Assembly: GCA_036504895.1 (NCBI GenBank)
Contig: DASXUJ010000008.1
Span: 1-64,000 of the forward strand
DNA length: 64,000 nucleotides
Origin: Syntrophorhabdaceae bacterium
GTDB taxonomy: Bacteria > Desulfobacterota > Syntrophorhabdia > Syntrophorhabdales > Syntrophorhabdaceae
Direction: 5' to 3'
Below, in pieces: positions 37,220 through 45,256 of this stretch; position 1 is the stretch's first letter; the number at the start of each line of letters is the position of its first letter. The notes below the pieces were generated by a model. The model was not told where the DNA came from, searched no databases, and saw nothing but the letters and a program-made list of their open reading frames with translations. The translations under genes and the position numbers were made by a program.

Positions 37220-38520
37220 GCCTCAAAGGTCGTCTGGGCCGCCTTATTGGCGAAAAAGATGGGCCTTCGAATGCCGGCACGGAACCTGAGCAGACACACG
37301 GATTCCGGGAAAAAATAGAGAGCGTCATGGCCCGGCGGGAGCGCATTGCCCCCACAGGGACCGCCGGGGCGGTCAGGCGTACAAAATCGCTGGATGCGGT
37401 TATTGCCGGGGAGGAAGCCGGGACCTCCGCAGGGACCTTTTTCCTGTCCCGCGCAGCCCTGACCGGTGATGATAGGCACGGCCATTGCCGCATCTGCGAC
37501 CTGGCCCATACCAGTATGGGCGCGGCAGCCTTCCTTTCCGGCCATAAGACGTTGAAAGACTGCTCCATTGAGGGCGGCCTCTTTCTCGATACGGAGACTA
37601 CCGGCCTCGCGGGGGGTACAGGCACCTTCCCCTTCCTCATCGGCCTCGGGTGGCTCGAACAAGGCTCTTTCATGACGTGCCAGCTTTTTGCACGGGATTT
37701 CTCCGAAGAAAAGGCCATGCTCACCTATCTCGGCGAGCTTGCATCGACGAAAGATTTCCTCGTGACCTTCAACGGCAAGACCTTTGACCTGAACCTCCTT
37801 TCCACGCGCTTCATTCTCAGCCGCTGCCAGGACACCCTGTCCGCCCTGCCCCATATCGACCTGCTCCACCCGAGCAGGAGGATGTTTTCCCATCGCCTTG
37901 AAAACGCCCGTCTCGCCACCATCGAAGCGGATCTGCTCGGAGTGAGGCGTAACGGAGACGTACCCGGATTCGAGATCCCCCAGCGCTATTTCGACTGGCT
38001 CCGCAGCCACGACGCAAGACCCCTGGAAGACGTCTTCACTCATAACAGGCTGGACGTGGTCTCCATGGCAACCCTTCTCAAGTATCTGACCGACCTGGTG
38101 GAAGGGTGCGAAGATATCGACCGCGGCCACCACGGCGACCTCCTCAAGCTCGCCGCATTGATTCACGAACGGGGAGACCTTGAAAAGGCGGGAAGAATTT
38201 TTGAAGCCCTGGTCCTTTCCCGCAATTCCGAAGTGGCGTCAGGTGCGCGGCGCTCCCTTTCCCTCGTGCACAAGAAGGCCCGTCGCCGGGAGGAAGCGGT
38301 CAAATTGTGGCAACACCTCCTTGCGGAAAATCCCCGCGATCCCTTCCCAGCCCTGGAGCTGGCAAAACATTACGAGCACCACACCCGCGAAATCGAGAAG
38401 GCCCTGGAGATCGTGCAGGATCTTTTGGGAAAGGCAGCGCGATTGAGCAATGCCGAGCGCGCGCTGCTCGAGCACCGTCTCCGTCGCCTGCGCCATAAGG
38501 TCTCCAGCGACTCCGATTAG
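37216..38520 (+). CDS. mrfB: MrfB-like DEDDh exonuclease with TPR tail
   Basis: A 434-residue protein. The RNase H-fold exonuclease core (about 110-300) shows GLFLDTETTGLAGG (first Asp-Glu near 123-125), FNGKTFDLNLL and HNRLDVVSMATLL (His and last Asp), consistent with a DEDDh nuclease. After it come helical repeats with TPR character (LAALIHERGDLEKAGRIFEAL, ALELAKHYEHHT). In Bacillus the homolog MrfB (YprB) works with MrfA in mitomycin C damage repair. The ATG overlaps the mrfA stop by 4 bp (ATGA), so the two are translationally coupled. The first about 110 residues are basic and less conserved. Confidence 0.82.
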   Translation: MSLKGRLGRLIGEKDGPSNAGTEPEQTHGFREKIESVMARRERIAPTGTAGAVRRTKSLDAVIAGEEAGTSAGTFFLSRAALTGDDRHGHCRICDLAHTSMGAAAFLSGHKTLKDCSIEGGLFLDTETTGLAGGTGTFPFLIGLGWLEQGSFMTCQLFARDFSEEKAMLTYLGELASTKDFLVTFNGKTFDLNLLSTRFILSRCQDTLSALPHIDLLHPSRRMFSHRLENARLATIEADLLGVRRNGDVPGFEIPQRYFDWLRSHDARPLEDVFTHNRLDVVSMATLLKYLTDLVEGCEDIDRGHHGDLLKLAALIHERGDLEKAGRIFEALVLSRNSEVASGARRSLSLVHKKARRREEAVKLWQHLLAENPRDPFPALELAKHYEHHTREIEKALEIVQDLLGKAARLSNAERALLEHRLRRLRHKVSSDSD

Positions 38521-38633
38521 GGCTCAGCACGGCGCACAACTGATCTCCCCATGGAATTAATTGCAATAAAGACGACATAAATGTAGTAATATAGGGCAGT
38601 CGTGGTAATGGTGAGGAGGGTGCAGCGCCGGGC

Positions 38634-40658
38634 ATGGACGTAATCTTTTCGCTCCGCAATAATCTATCGAAGATTTTTCTCTCCCGCGGGCTCGCTCCCG
38701 CGGTGTTTTTTGCTATTTTTCTCTACACCATCCTTTATAGAGTGGGGCTTTTCTATGCCCTCTATCAAAAATCCCAAAATCTGGGCCTCGTGGTCCTGGG
38801 GATCGGCACGGGCGGCATCATCATGTATTTCGGCACCCTCTTTAAAGACGCCATCGTCGCCGCGGCCCTGGGGTTCGTGGTCTGGGGCGTCCAGCGGGTC
38901 CTTGCCCCCCTGTCGCGGCGGCAGCCCCTGACCGCAAAATGGATCGTCCTGAGTGTGGGCTGGCTTGTGCTCCTCCTCCTCTCCACGACCTTTGCCCTTC
39001 ACTGGGAAATACTCTCCCAAATGGGGGCGGCGCCCACCGTTTCCCTGGTCTATTACGCGCTCCAGAACTCCACGGTCTTTGAATTCCTCTCCTACGGGTC
39101 TATGGTGGACGCCCTCCTGGTCCTGCTGATCATGCCGGCATTTTTACTCCAGGTCCTGCTCCCCGACACGCCAAGAGCGTTCCTCCGGAAATGGCTGATC
39201 TTCATTTTCGTCGCCTCCCTCCTCGCCTTCATCTTTTCCTATCTTCGGCCGTGGGAAGAGCCGGGAGATGGCACGCGGAACAAGTTCGTGCCGACCCAGA
39301 CAAAAAAAGTGCTTGCCGGGAGATTCGATCCCGCGGTCACGGCCAATCCCTTCGCCCACCTGCTCATGAGCCTCGTCTGGACGCCCCACAACTCCTTCCG
39401 GGCTTTGGAAAAATTGCCCTCCCCGGAGCAGCAACGTACCCCCGCCTATCTGGACCCCCTCTTTACCACCACGCGCCCGGCACCTGGCGGGCATGTTCCG
39501 GCTTTTGCACGAAAACCCTGGAACATCGTCCTCGTGCAGATGGAAGGCGTAAATCAGGAGTATGCCTTTGCCGTCGACCCCCTGAAAGGACCGGTCATGC
39601 CGTTTTTGACGAGTCTGGCAGGCAAATCCCTGGTATTGGGGCGCCATTTTTCCACTGCAGTGGACACCGAGGTAGCGGTCTTCTCGCTCTTTACGGGCCT
39701 CTTCCCCATGACCCAGCCCATTAAGCTGGTGCTCCGTCCCGACCTCAAGCTGCCCACGGTCTTTTCCCTTCTCTCCCCAACCCACTCCAGCTTCCTGGTG
39801 GCAGCCTCGAACCTCAGGATGTGGTACCCGGTCGGATTACTCAAAAACAGCGGATTGCAGGAGATATGGGATGTAGAGAATTCGCCGTCGGGAAAGTATT
39901 ATGTGGGGTTCATGAATTTCAAAGACGAGAAGGAAACGGCGGACCTTTTCATCGAGAAGGTAAAAAACTCCAAAAAACCGTTCATCGGGGTCTACTGCCC
40001 TTACGCGACCCATTTCCCCTATGTTTCCTCGGAGATGACCAAAGAAGAGGCGCAGCTTAAAAAGCGGGAGCGCTACATGATCACCCTCAGGCTCGTAGAT
40101 GCCCAGATCAAGCGCGTCTTCGACGCCCTGGAATCGCAGAATCTCCTCGACTCCACGATCTTCGTGGTAACCGCCGATCATGGCGAGGCATTCGGAGAGC
40201 ACGGCACATGGGCCCACGGGACCAGCCTTTTCAACACTGCCGTCAACGTGCCGATGCTATTCTACCAGCCGAAGCTGTTTCCCGGAGAGCGCCGTTTACA
40301 GATCACCAGTCACGCGGACCTCCTCCCCACTCTTCTTGACGTAATGGGTGTCGGCTATTCCGAAGGGCAGTTCGAGGGCGAATCAATTCTCCGGGAGCGA
40401 AGACGTAAATACACCTTCTTCTATACGCCGAGATCGGATCAACTAGGCTCCGTAAGCAATGAAGGCATCAAGCTATGGATCGATTACCGGACCAACAGGT
40501 GCACGGCCTTCGATCTCAGGTCGGATTTCGCAGAATCGAACCCTTCCGATTGCGCGTCCCATCGCGAGCAGCTCGAAGCGCTCTCCACATTCCGCCGCTA
40601 CCATACGAATATGCTCCTCGACTATTCCGGTGTGCGGCCTGTTCCTTCAACCCGTTGA
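38634..40658 (+). CDS. LtaS-like phosphoglycerol/phosphoethanolamine transferase
   Basis: A 674-residue membrane protein: about five TM helices (residues 18-200), then a periplasmic alkaline-phosphatase/sulfatase-fold domain (about 295-620). Visible catalytic elements: NIVLVQMEGVNQEY (metal-binding Glu), STAVDTEVAVFSLFTGLFP (nucleophile Thr), FIGVYCPYATHFPY and VVTADHGEAFGEHGTWAHG (metal Asp-His). This is the lipoteichoic-acid-synthase/OpgB-like layout. In a Gram-negative it would decorate periplasmic glucans or lipid headgroups; the acceptor is unknown. A 113-bp gap follows mrfB on the same strand. Confidence 0.82.
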   Translation: MDVIFSLRNNLSKIFLSRGLAPAVFFAIFLYTILYRVGLFYALYQKSQNLGLVVLGIGTGGIIMYFGTLFKDAIVAAALGFVVWGVQRVLAPLSRRQPLTAKWIVLSVGWLVLLLLSTTFALHWEILSQMGAAPTVSLVYYALQNSTVFEFLSYGSMVDALLVLLIMPAFLLQVLLPDTPRAFLRKWLIFIFVASLLAFIFSYLRPWEEPGDGTRNKFVPTQTKKVLAGRFDPAVTANPFAHLLMSLVWTPHNSFRALEKLPSPEQQRTPAYLDPLFTTTRPAPGGHVPAFARKPWNIVLVQMEGVNQEYAFAVDPLKGPVMPFLTSLAGKSLVLGRHFSTAVDTEVAVFSLFTGLFPMTQPIKLVLRPDLKLPTVFSLLSPTHSSFLVAASNLRMWYPVGLLKNSGLQEIWDVENSPSGKYYVGFMNFKDEKETADLFIEKVKNSKKPFIGVYCPYATHFPYVSSEMTKEEAQLKKRERYMITLRLVDAQIKRVFDALESQNLLDSTIFVVTADHGEAFGEHGTWAHGTSLFNTAVNVPMLFYQPKLFPGERRLQITSHADLLPTLLDVMGVGYSEGQFEGESILRERRRKYTFFYTPRSDQLGSVSNEGIKLWIDYRTNRCTAFDLRSDFAESNPSDCASHREQLEALSTFRRYHTNMLLDYSGVRPVPSTR

Positions 40659-40846
40659 CACTTCGAAAGCGTACTGATCCGCCGCTCCGAGCCTCCGTTT
40701 TCCATTAAATTATCGGCAAAATAATTGTTCTTATGCCCCAATAGTGACCGTATATGCTTATATGTTAACGAACTATCGATATACATATTCGGCAAAGAGA
40801 TCGGCAAATTGCACGATGGAATTCACCAAATCGACCTGCAGTTCCA

Positions 40847-40882
40847 ATTATTGTATTGGCGTTACTATAATACAGTAACTAT
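40847..40882. repeat. Direct repeat flanking AAA ATPase gene, left copy
   Basis: TTATTGTATTGGCGTTACT followed by ATAATACAGTAACTAT. It matches 42218-42253 at 31 of 35 positions in the same orientation and contains the dyad GTTACT-N7-AGTAAC. It lies beyond the 3' end of the ATPase gene. Confidence 0.8.
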
Positions 40883-41056
40883 GAGTTAGTATTTCAAATG
40901 AAGCTGAAGAATTACCTTTGGTCAGCCTCGTTTTTATTATATTTACCAATCTTACTTCTTATCCATCGTTCGAAATTAGTCGGGCTCTTGCCGGCTGAAC
41001 CCCCGCTTCCAATTGAACTGTCGAAGGACGTACCCGTCGTCCACGCACTAATTCTC
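40883..41056. other. AT-rich gap, no gene seen
   Basis: Sequence between the left direct repeat and the end of the ATPase gene. Together with 40659-40846 it is visibly AT-richer than the flanking genes. A plus-strand frame at 40898 runs antisense into the ATPase and has no recognisable product. Confidence 0.4.
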
Positions 41057-42205
41057 CTAATTCTCGATCTCCACGCTTCCCGCAAACTTAAGCCACAGCG
41101 CGAAAACCGGGTCGACCACGCGGAAGGTTCCCTCGTCTTTTTCGATGTAGTCCAGGGCGGTAAGCTTGGCCAGAGCGCCCTGAATGCCCCCGATGGAACC
41201 AAGATTATGCCGCCCCATGTATTCCATGGAGTAGGGACTAGCTGCCGGCTCTTTTGCAATGGCCGCAAGCAGCCTGATCTGGGCAGGAGCCAAAGCCTGG
41301 AGATATGATTCGTATACCGGTTTCTCATCCTCGTGGACCTGCTGCACCCCTTTGGCCAGATCATCCGGGCGTATCACGTCTTCTTCCGCAATTTCATATA
41401 TGGCATAAGGGATCTTCTGGATATAGTAGGGATAGCCGCCGACCAGATCGAAGACGCTGCCGGCTATCTCTTCGGGACAACTCTTGCCTGCAGCGAGGAA
41501 TCTCTCCACGATAAACTCCACTGCCGCCTTTTTCGGTAAGGGTGGAAGCTGGTAGTTGATGGCGCTCTTATAGAAGGCCCTTTTGCTCGTATTGAAGATA
41601 TCGACGAGAAGTCTTCTCCTGCTTCCGATGAAGAAATAGGAGACATTGGAATGGGACTGAATGTGAGAGCGCATCACCCCCTCGATCTTGAGCGAGTCCG
41701 GCAACTGGGTGATTTCCTGGAATTCATCGAAGGCGACATGAAACCCATTCTCATTCTTCGCCGTAAATTCGCCGAACTGGGTGAGTGTTTCATCGAGCAG
41801 GTCGATCCCCCGGGCCCGGGTGGCGGGCTCCGCCGTGATGACAAATCCCGATTCAGGGTCAGGCTTTACGGTAAACGAGGGCTTCCATGAGGAAAGGATG
41901 CGTGAGGCCTTTTGAAGGAGCGACATATCCTTCTTATAAATGGAATAGAGGGACATGGCCAGCCTCTGTGCCACCCCCTCCACGGAATCTATGCCGAAGA
42001 AGTCGATATAGGTGGTGACCACCTTCTCTCCCGCAAGCTTTGACTGTACCCTCTTCACCAGAGAGGTCTTCCCATATCTCCTGGGAGAGTAAAGGACGAC
42101 GTTGGCCCTGTTGAGGGCGTGGGAAGTAAGCTCCCCCATCTCCTTCTCCCGGTCGCAAAACGGCGCCGTAACCGGCAGTTCCGTAGAATAAAATGGGTTT
42201 CTCAT
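41057..42205 (-). CDS. AAA (archaeal-type) ATPase with winged-helix tail
   Basis: A 382-residue STAND/archaeal ATPase-like protein: N-terminal PFCDREKEMGEL, Walker A YSPRRYGKTSLV, Walker B FHVAFDEFQEI, sensor-like FFIGSRRRLL, a DLVGGYPYYIQKI segment and a C-terminal winged-helix region (SPYSMEYMGRHNLGSIGGIQGALAKL...GTFRVVDPVFALWLKFA). Members of this family are common, often lineage-specific genes without known substrate and behave as mobile or conflict-related genes. Two near-identical 35-bp direct repeats bracket the gene, the upstream one only 13 bp before the ATG, where it overlaps the promoter or leader. Confidence 0.8.
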   Translation of the reverse strand: MRNPFYSTELPVTAPFCDREKEMGELTSHALNRANVVLYSPRRYGKTSLVKRVQSKLAGEKVVTTYIDFFGIDSVEGVAQRLAMSLYSIYKKDMSLLQKASRILSSWKPSFTVKPDPESGFVITAEPATRARGIDLLDETLTQFGEFTAKNENGFHVAFDEFQEITQLPDSLKIEGVMRSHIQSHSNVSYFFIGSRRRLLVDIFNTSKRAFYKSAINYQLPPLPKKAAVEFIVERFLAAGKSCPEEIAGSVFDLVGGYPYYIQKIPYAIYEIAEEDVIRPDDLAKGVQQVHEDEKPVYESYLQALAPAQIRLLAAIAKEPAASPYSMEYMGRHNLGSIGGIQGALAKLTALDYIEKDEGTFRVVDPVFALWLKFAGSVEIEN

Positions 42206-42217
42206 GGCGGCTCCTTA

Positions 42218-42253
42218 GTTATTGTATTAGCGTTACTGTACTATAGTAACTAT
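42218..42253. repeat. Direct repeat flanking AAA ATPase gene, right copy
   Basis: TTATTGTATTAGCGTTACT then GTACTATAGTAACTAT, with the dyad GTTACT-N7-AGTAAC. It overlaps the likely promoter of the minus-strand ATPase and could also be an operator for autoregulation. Confidence 0.8.
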
Positions 42254-42758
42254 CATTAAATATGTCAAGTGGGGTCGCAACCCTCACCCCTTGGGAGGTC
42301 GGGATTTTGGATCTGCCGATATTGTGAGGCCACGTGCTTCGCTCTAGCCGGGAGTGGGGAATGGCTGGAGCCATGCATCAATTATTTCCACAAGTTATGG
42401 CTGGGATGCGCCACGATATCTCGTGTCAGTGGCTGACCCCTCTGCCTTGCCAGTCGGCCATGTCGCCGAACCGAGAGCTCCAAAGAGCGCCGCGCTCGGA
42501 GAGACATTGGACATTGGATAAAGGATGATAGCTGGCATTGCATGCACACCGGATACTGATAACGCTGAGGTGCGGATTCGCTTTACGGTGAGAAGAACCG
42601 CTGGTTAAAAGAGACGGAGACGACAGGAGGGGTGTGCCGTGAAGAAGGGGACCTTTGGCTGGAGGGTTGATATCGTTGGATATTCTCTTTACTACAATTT
42701 CGTGTTGACAGGGGGAATATAGGATGTCCCCATCTGCTTGTTACCCATCATCTCATAA
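42254..42758. other. Intergenic region, no gene seen
   Basis: About 500 bp of mixed composition between the ATPase and the secreted-protein gene. It includes a TTGACA at about 42705 and a GGATAAAGGATGA stretch but no frame with plausible coding features. Confidence 0.4.
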
Positions 42759-43850
42759 TTACTGGAGATTAAAGGCCGCTATCCCCCACGGACCGAGGCA
42801 TGTCTTAGAAAATGTATTGTTATGCGGAAGGATTATTTTATCTTCTTCAACAATTATTGATGAATGCCCAGGAACTTGAAATTTACCCAAAAAAAGGATG
42901 GCATTTTCGTTGAGATATCTCACATAGAACACTCGTCCTTTCTTATCGAAAACTTCAAATCCATGGCGATCATAATTTTTTAATTCAAAATAGTTGTTGG
43001 TATTAATCGAGAATTGATTATCTTTGATTTCAGCTACTTGTCTGCCGTCATCTCTTATAATTGTCGTGGATACAAAGAGTCCATCAGGACGCTTTTCAAA
43101 TTTAAGAAGGTCACGACCATGAATTAGAAGAACAGTGTGAACGCCCATTCCTGTATGCCAAGCGACTGAATTACCCAAAAATACTTTTAACGCGTCTGGA
43201 GGTATATTACAAGAGTGGGCGGGATCGGGGTCGTTTGCAGGCATCAAAATGCCCTTATATGAAATCGGCTCGGTTCGCTTATTTACGGTAATATTCTGAG
43301 CCGTAATTCCTCCCGTTTGATTTTGAGAGACAACGCTGATAGTGGTTTGAGTATTCGGTGGCTGAAAATTGCCTTCGTTTAAAGATGTGTCTCGTCCATT
43401 GATTTTTGATTCGGCTACGTGTTTTTTGGGCCGCGAGACTTTTGGGGACCTCTGTTGAGCGGATTTCTTGACTCTTGGCTCGCCGGTTGTGGACTCAATA
43501 TCCATCATCTCTTTGTACATCTCGACTTTTCTTTCGGCAGAAATGCTCTTATCATTAGCGATCATGCCGCAAAATAGATACAATGTTCGCAATTTAATCA
43601 AGCCTCGTTCGGTCACTGGAGCATCTTGCTGCAGATTTTGAATTTCTTTCTTTGCCCTCCCCTCCACGGCTCCGCCAGCTCTCACGACCTTGAAAAGCGT
43701 GTTGACAGAAGCTTTTATCTTTTCCTCCCGCTCTATTGATACCGAGGCGCGGGGATCAAGGCGAGAGCAATCCATTTGAGCCAACGATGGGGCCGTATAC
43801 ATCATGCTTCCAATTATTATAAACACAATGAATGTGAAATCCTTAAACAT
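42759..43850 (-). CDS. Secreted protein of unknown function, AT-rich
   Basis: A 363-residue protein with a signal peptide (MFKDFTFIVFIIIGSMMYT, cleavage likely after PSLAQ). A helical N-terminal part (about 40-130) is followed by a low-complexity basic linker (RVKKSAQQRSPKVSRPKKHV) and a C-terminal beta-rich domain (about 215-363: GNSVAWHTGMGVHTVLLIHGRDLLKFE, NYFELKNYDRHGFEVFDKKGRVFYVRYLN). I do not recognise the fold family. Codon use is markedly AT-rich compared with the neighbours, which suggests acquisition from elsewhere. The GGAGGTCTTT ribosome binding site fixes the start at 43850. Confidence 0.65.
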   Translation of the reverse strand: MFKDFTFIVFIIIGSMMYTAPSLAQMDCSRLDPRASVSIEREEKIKASVNTLFKVVRAGGAVEGRAKKEIQNLQQDAPVTERGLIKLRTLYLFCGMIANDKSISAERKVEMYKEMMDIESTTGEPRVKKSAQQRSPKVSRPKKHVAESKINGRDTSLNEGNFQPPNTQTTISVVSQNQTGGITAQNITVNKRTEPISYKGILMPANDPDPAHSCNIPPDALKVFLGNSVAWHTGMGVHTVLLIHGRDLLKFEKRPDGLFVSTTIIRDDGRQVAEIKDNQFSINTNNYFELKNYDRHGFEVFDKKGRVFYVRYLNENAILFLGKFQVPGHSSIIVEEDKIILPHNNTFSKTCLGPWGIAAFNLQ

Positions 43851-43916
43851 AAAGACCTCCGAAATTAATGAGTGTCGCAACAAGACATATCTATGGCAGC
43901 CTTTATACTGTCTCAT

Positions 43917-44510
43917 GATGTCGAATATCTGTCAACTTAAGACTCCCTAAGAAACGTAAACATTTATCGATTTCGCTGATCTTTTCATTAAACGTGTTGC
44001 AAGATTCGGGTCTGTATTTTGAAGAGATTGTGCTGGCATGAGACAAAGTTCCTTTCCCAATTCCGGTCGAGCTTAAATTACGAATAGGTGAACGCATAGG
44101 TCAAGTCGTTATATTCGTGACTAACGGTCCCGAAAATGGAAAGGACTCGTGCTCTAACCCCGCCACTCCCGATAATATTCATACCACCTATAGCGACCCC
44201 TTCATTTTAAGTCATCGCGTCAGTGCCGCCGGCTCCATATTATTCATAAATTAATTGATGCCGGCCTGCTGTGGACGCTGGATTTTTGGGGATGGTTCAG
44301 ATGTGCCGTCAGGCGAGGATTGCAGGCCGCAGCCGTATTCGATATACGGCGAAGGACACAACCGGAGCATGGCGGTGCATATGGGCCATCCCCAAAAATA
44401 CAGTGGCCGTCCGAGTGAGCAAAAAAAACAGCCCCTTCACCCTCCCAATAACCGTTTCCCGAGGTTTGGTATCTTGGTATCTTAAGGTTGGTTAGTTATT
44501 TGCGACTCGG
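43917..44510. other. Intergenic region, no gene seen
   Basis: About 600 bp, AT-rich at the left end and average at the right. The short plus-strand frames near 44255-44495 have no ribosome binding site or recognisable product. A GTTAGTTATTTGC stretch marks the end of the small conserved gene. Confidence 0.4.
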
Positions 44511-44744
44511 TTACGCCCTTTTGAACTTATCATTGAGCAGCCGCTTGAACCGCGACAAATAGATCAAGTCGAAGGTCTCTTCCTTTCCCGGGAAGAGCTT
44601 TATGGCGTGACGGCGGACTCCCTCTACCACGGAGATCGCTTCGTCGTGGGAGATCTCCTGGCTCCTGATGTACTGGAGGGCGAAATCGACTATGAATCTG
44701 AGTCTTCGGAGCTTTTTTTCTTCTTCCTCTATCTCGTCTGCCAT
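44511..44744 (-). CDS. Small conserved-looking helical protein
   Basis: A 77-residue, highly charged, mostly helical protein (MADEIEEEEKKLRRLRFIVD at the start; HDEAISVVEGVRRHAIKLFPG in the middle; FKRLLNDKFKR at the end) with no signal peptide or membrane helix. AGGTCCCCCC precedes the ATG. It begins 26 bp after the lspA stop and so is probably the third gene of ileS-lspA-orf77. Function unknown; the compact gene position supports it being real. Confidence 0.65.
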   Translation of the reverse strand: MADEIEEEEKKLRRLRFIVDFALQYIRSQEISHDEAISVVEGVRRHAIKLFPGKEETFDLIYLSRFKRLLNDKFKRA

Positions 44745-44770
44745 GGGGGGACCTCTTGTCTTGTCGGCAC

Positions 44771-45256
44771 TTACGCGCTCTTGGTGAGGGCCTTCTGTTT
44801 TCTCAGGATCAGGAACTCGGCGAAGAGCCAGAGGCCTATGCCGGTGGAGATGGAGATGTCGGCGACATTGAAGGCGGGCCATTGCCAGCCTTTATAGTAG
44901 AAGAGGAGGAAGTCGATCACGTAGCCGTAGGAGATCCGGTCATAGAGGTTTCCCAGGGCGCCTGCGAGGATGAGGACCAGGGAATAGAGCTTGAGCAGGG
45001 GGAACCGGTAGGCCACGAGGCCGTAGACCAGTGCGGCCGCCACGAGGAGGGGGAAGATGGTGAAGACGTACTTCCCCAGGGGATGCTGGGAGAGGAAGCC
45101 GAAGGCCCCGCCCAGGTTTCTCCAGTATACTAAGGAGAAAAAGGGCGTGAGGTGGATGCCCTCCATGTGGCTCAGCTGGTCGATGACCAGCCATTTCGTC
45201 CACCGGTCGAGGACGAAGATGAGCGGGACTAGAGTGAAGACAAGATATCTTCGCAT
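44771..45256 (-). CDS. lspA: Lipoprotein signal peptidase II
   Basis: A 161-residue inner-membrane aspartic protease that removes prolipoprotein signal peptides. Four hydrophobic helices are visible, with the family blocks DRWTKWLVI, YWRNLGGAFGFL, GALGNLYDRISYGYVIDFL and FNVADISISTG; the two catalytic Asp residues are in YVIDFL/LYDR and NVADI. It starts 28 bp inside the 3' end of ileS, a classic ileS-lspA arrangement. In this window its substrates include the lipoproteins at 3740 and 18331. Confidence 0.93.
   Translation of the reverse strand: MRRYLVFTLVPLIFVLDRWTKWLVIDQLSHMEGIHLTPFFSLVYWRNLGGAFGFLSQHPLGKYVFTIFPLLVAAALVYGLVAYRFPLLKLYSLVLILAGALGNLYDRISYGYVIDFLLFYYKGWQWPAFNVADISISTGIGLWLFAEFLILRKQKALTKSA

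Noticed and set aside
43917-44250. tRNA gene in the AT-rich gap
   Set aside because: I looked for T-loop GTTCRANNC and acceptor-stem pairing on both strands and found no cloverleaf; none was seen elsewhere in the window either.
44255-44495. Two short overlapping plus-strand frames
   Set aside because: No ribosome binding site, no downstream partner and no recognisable protein features.
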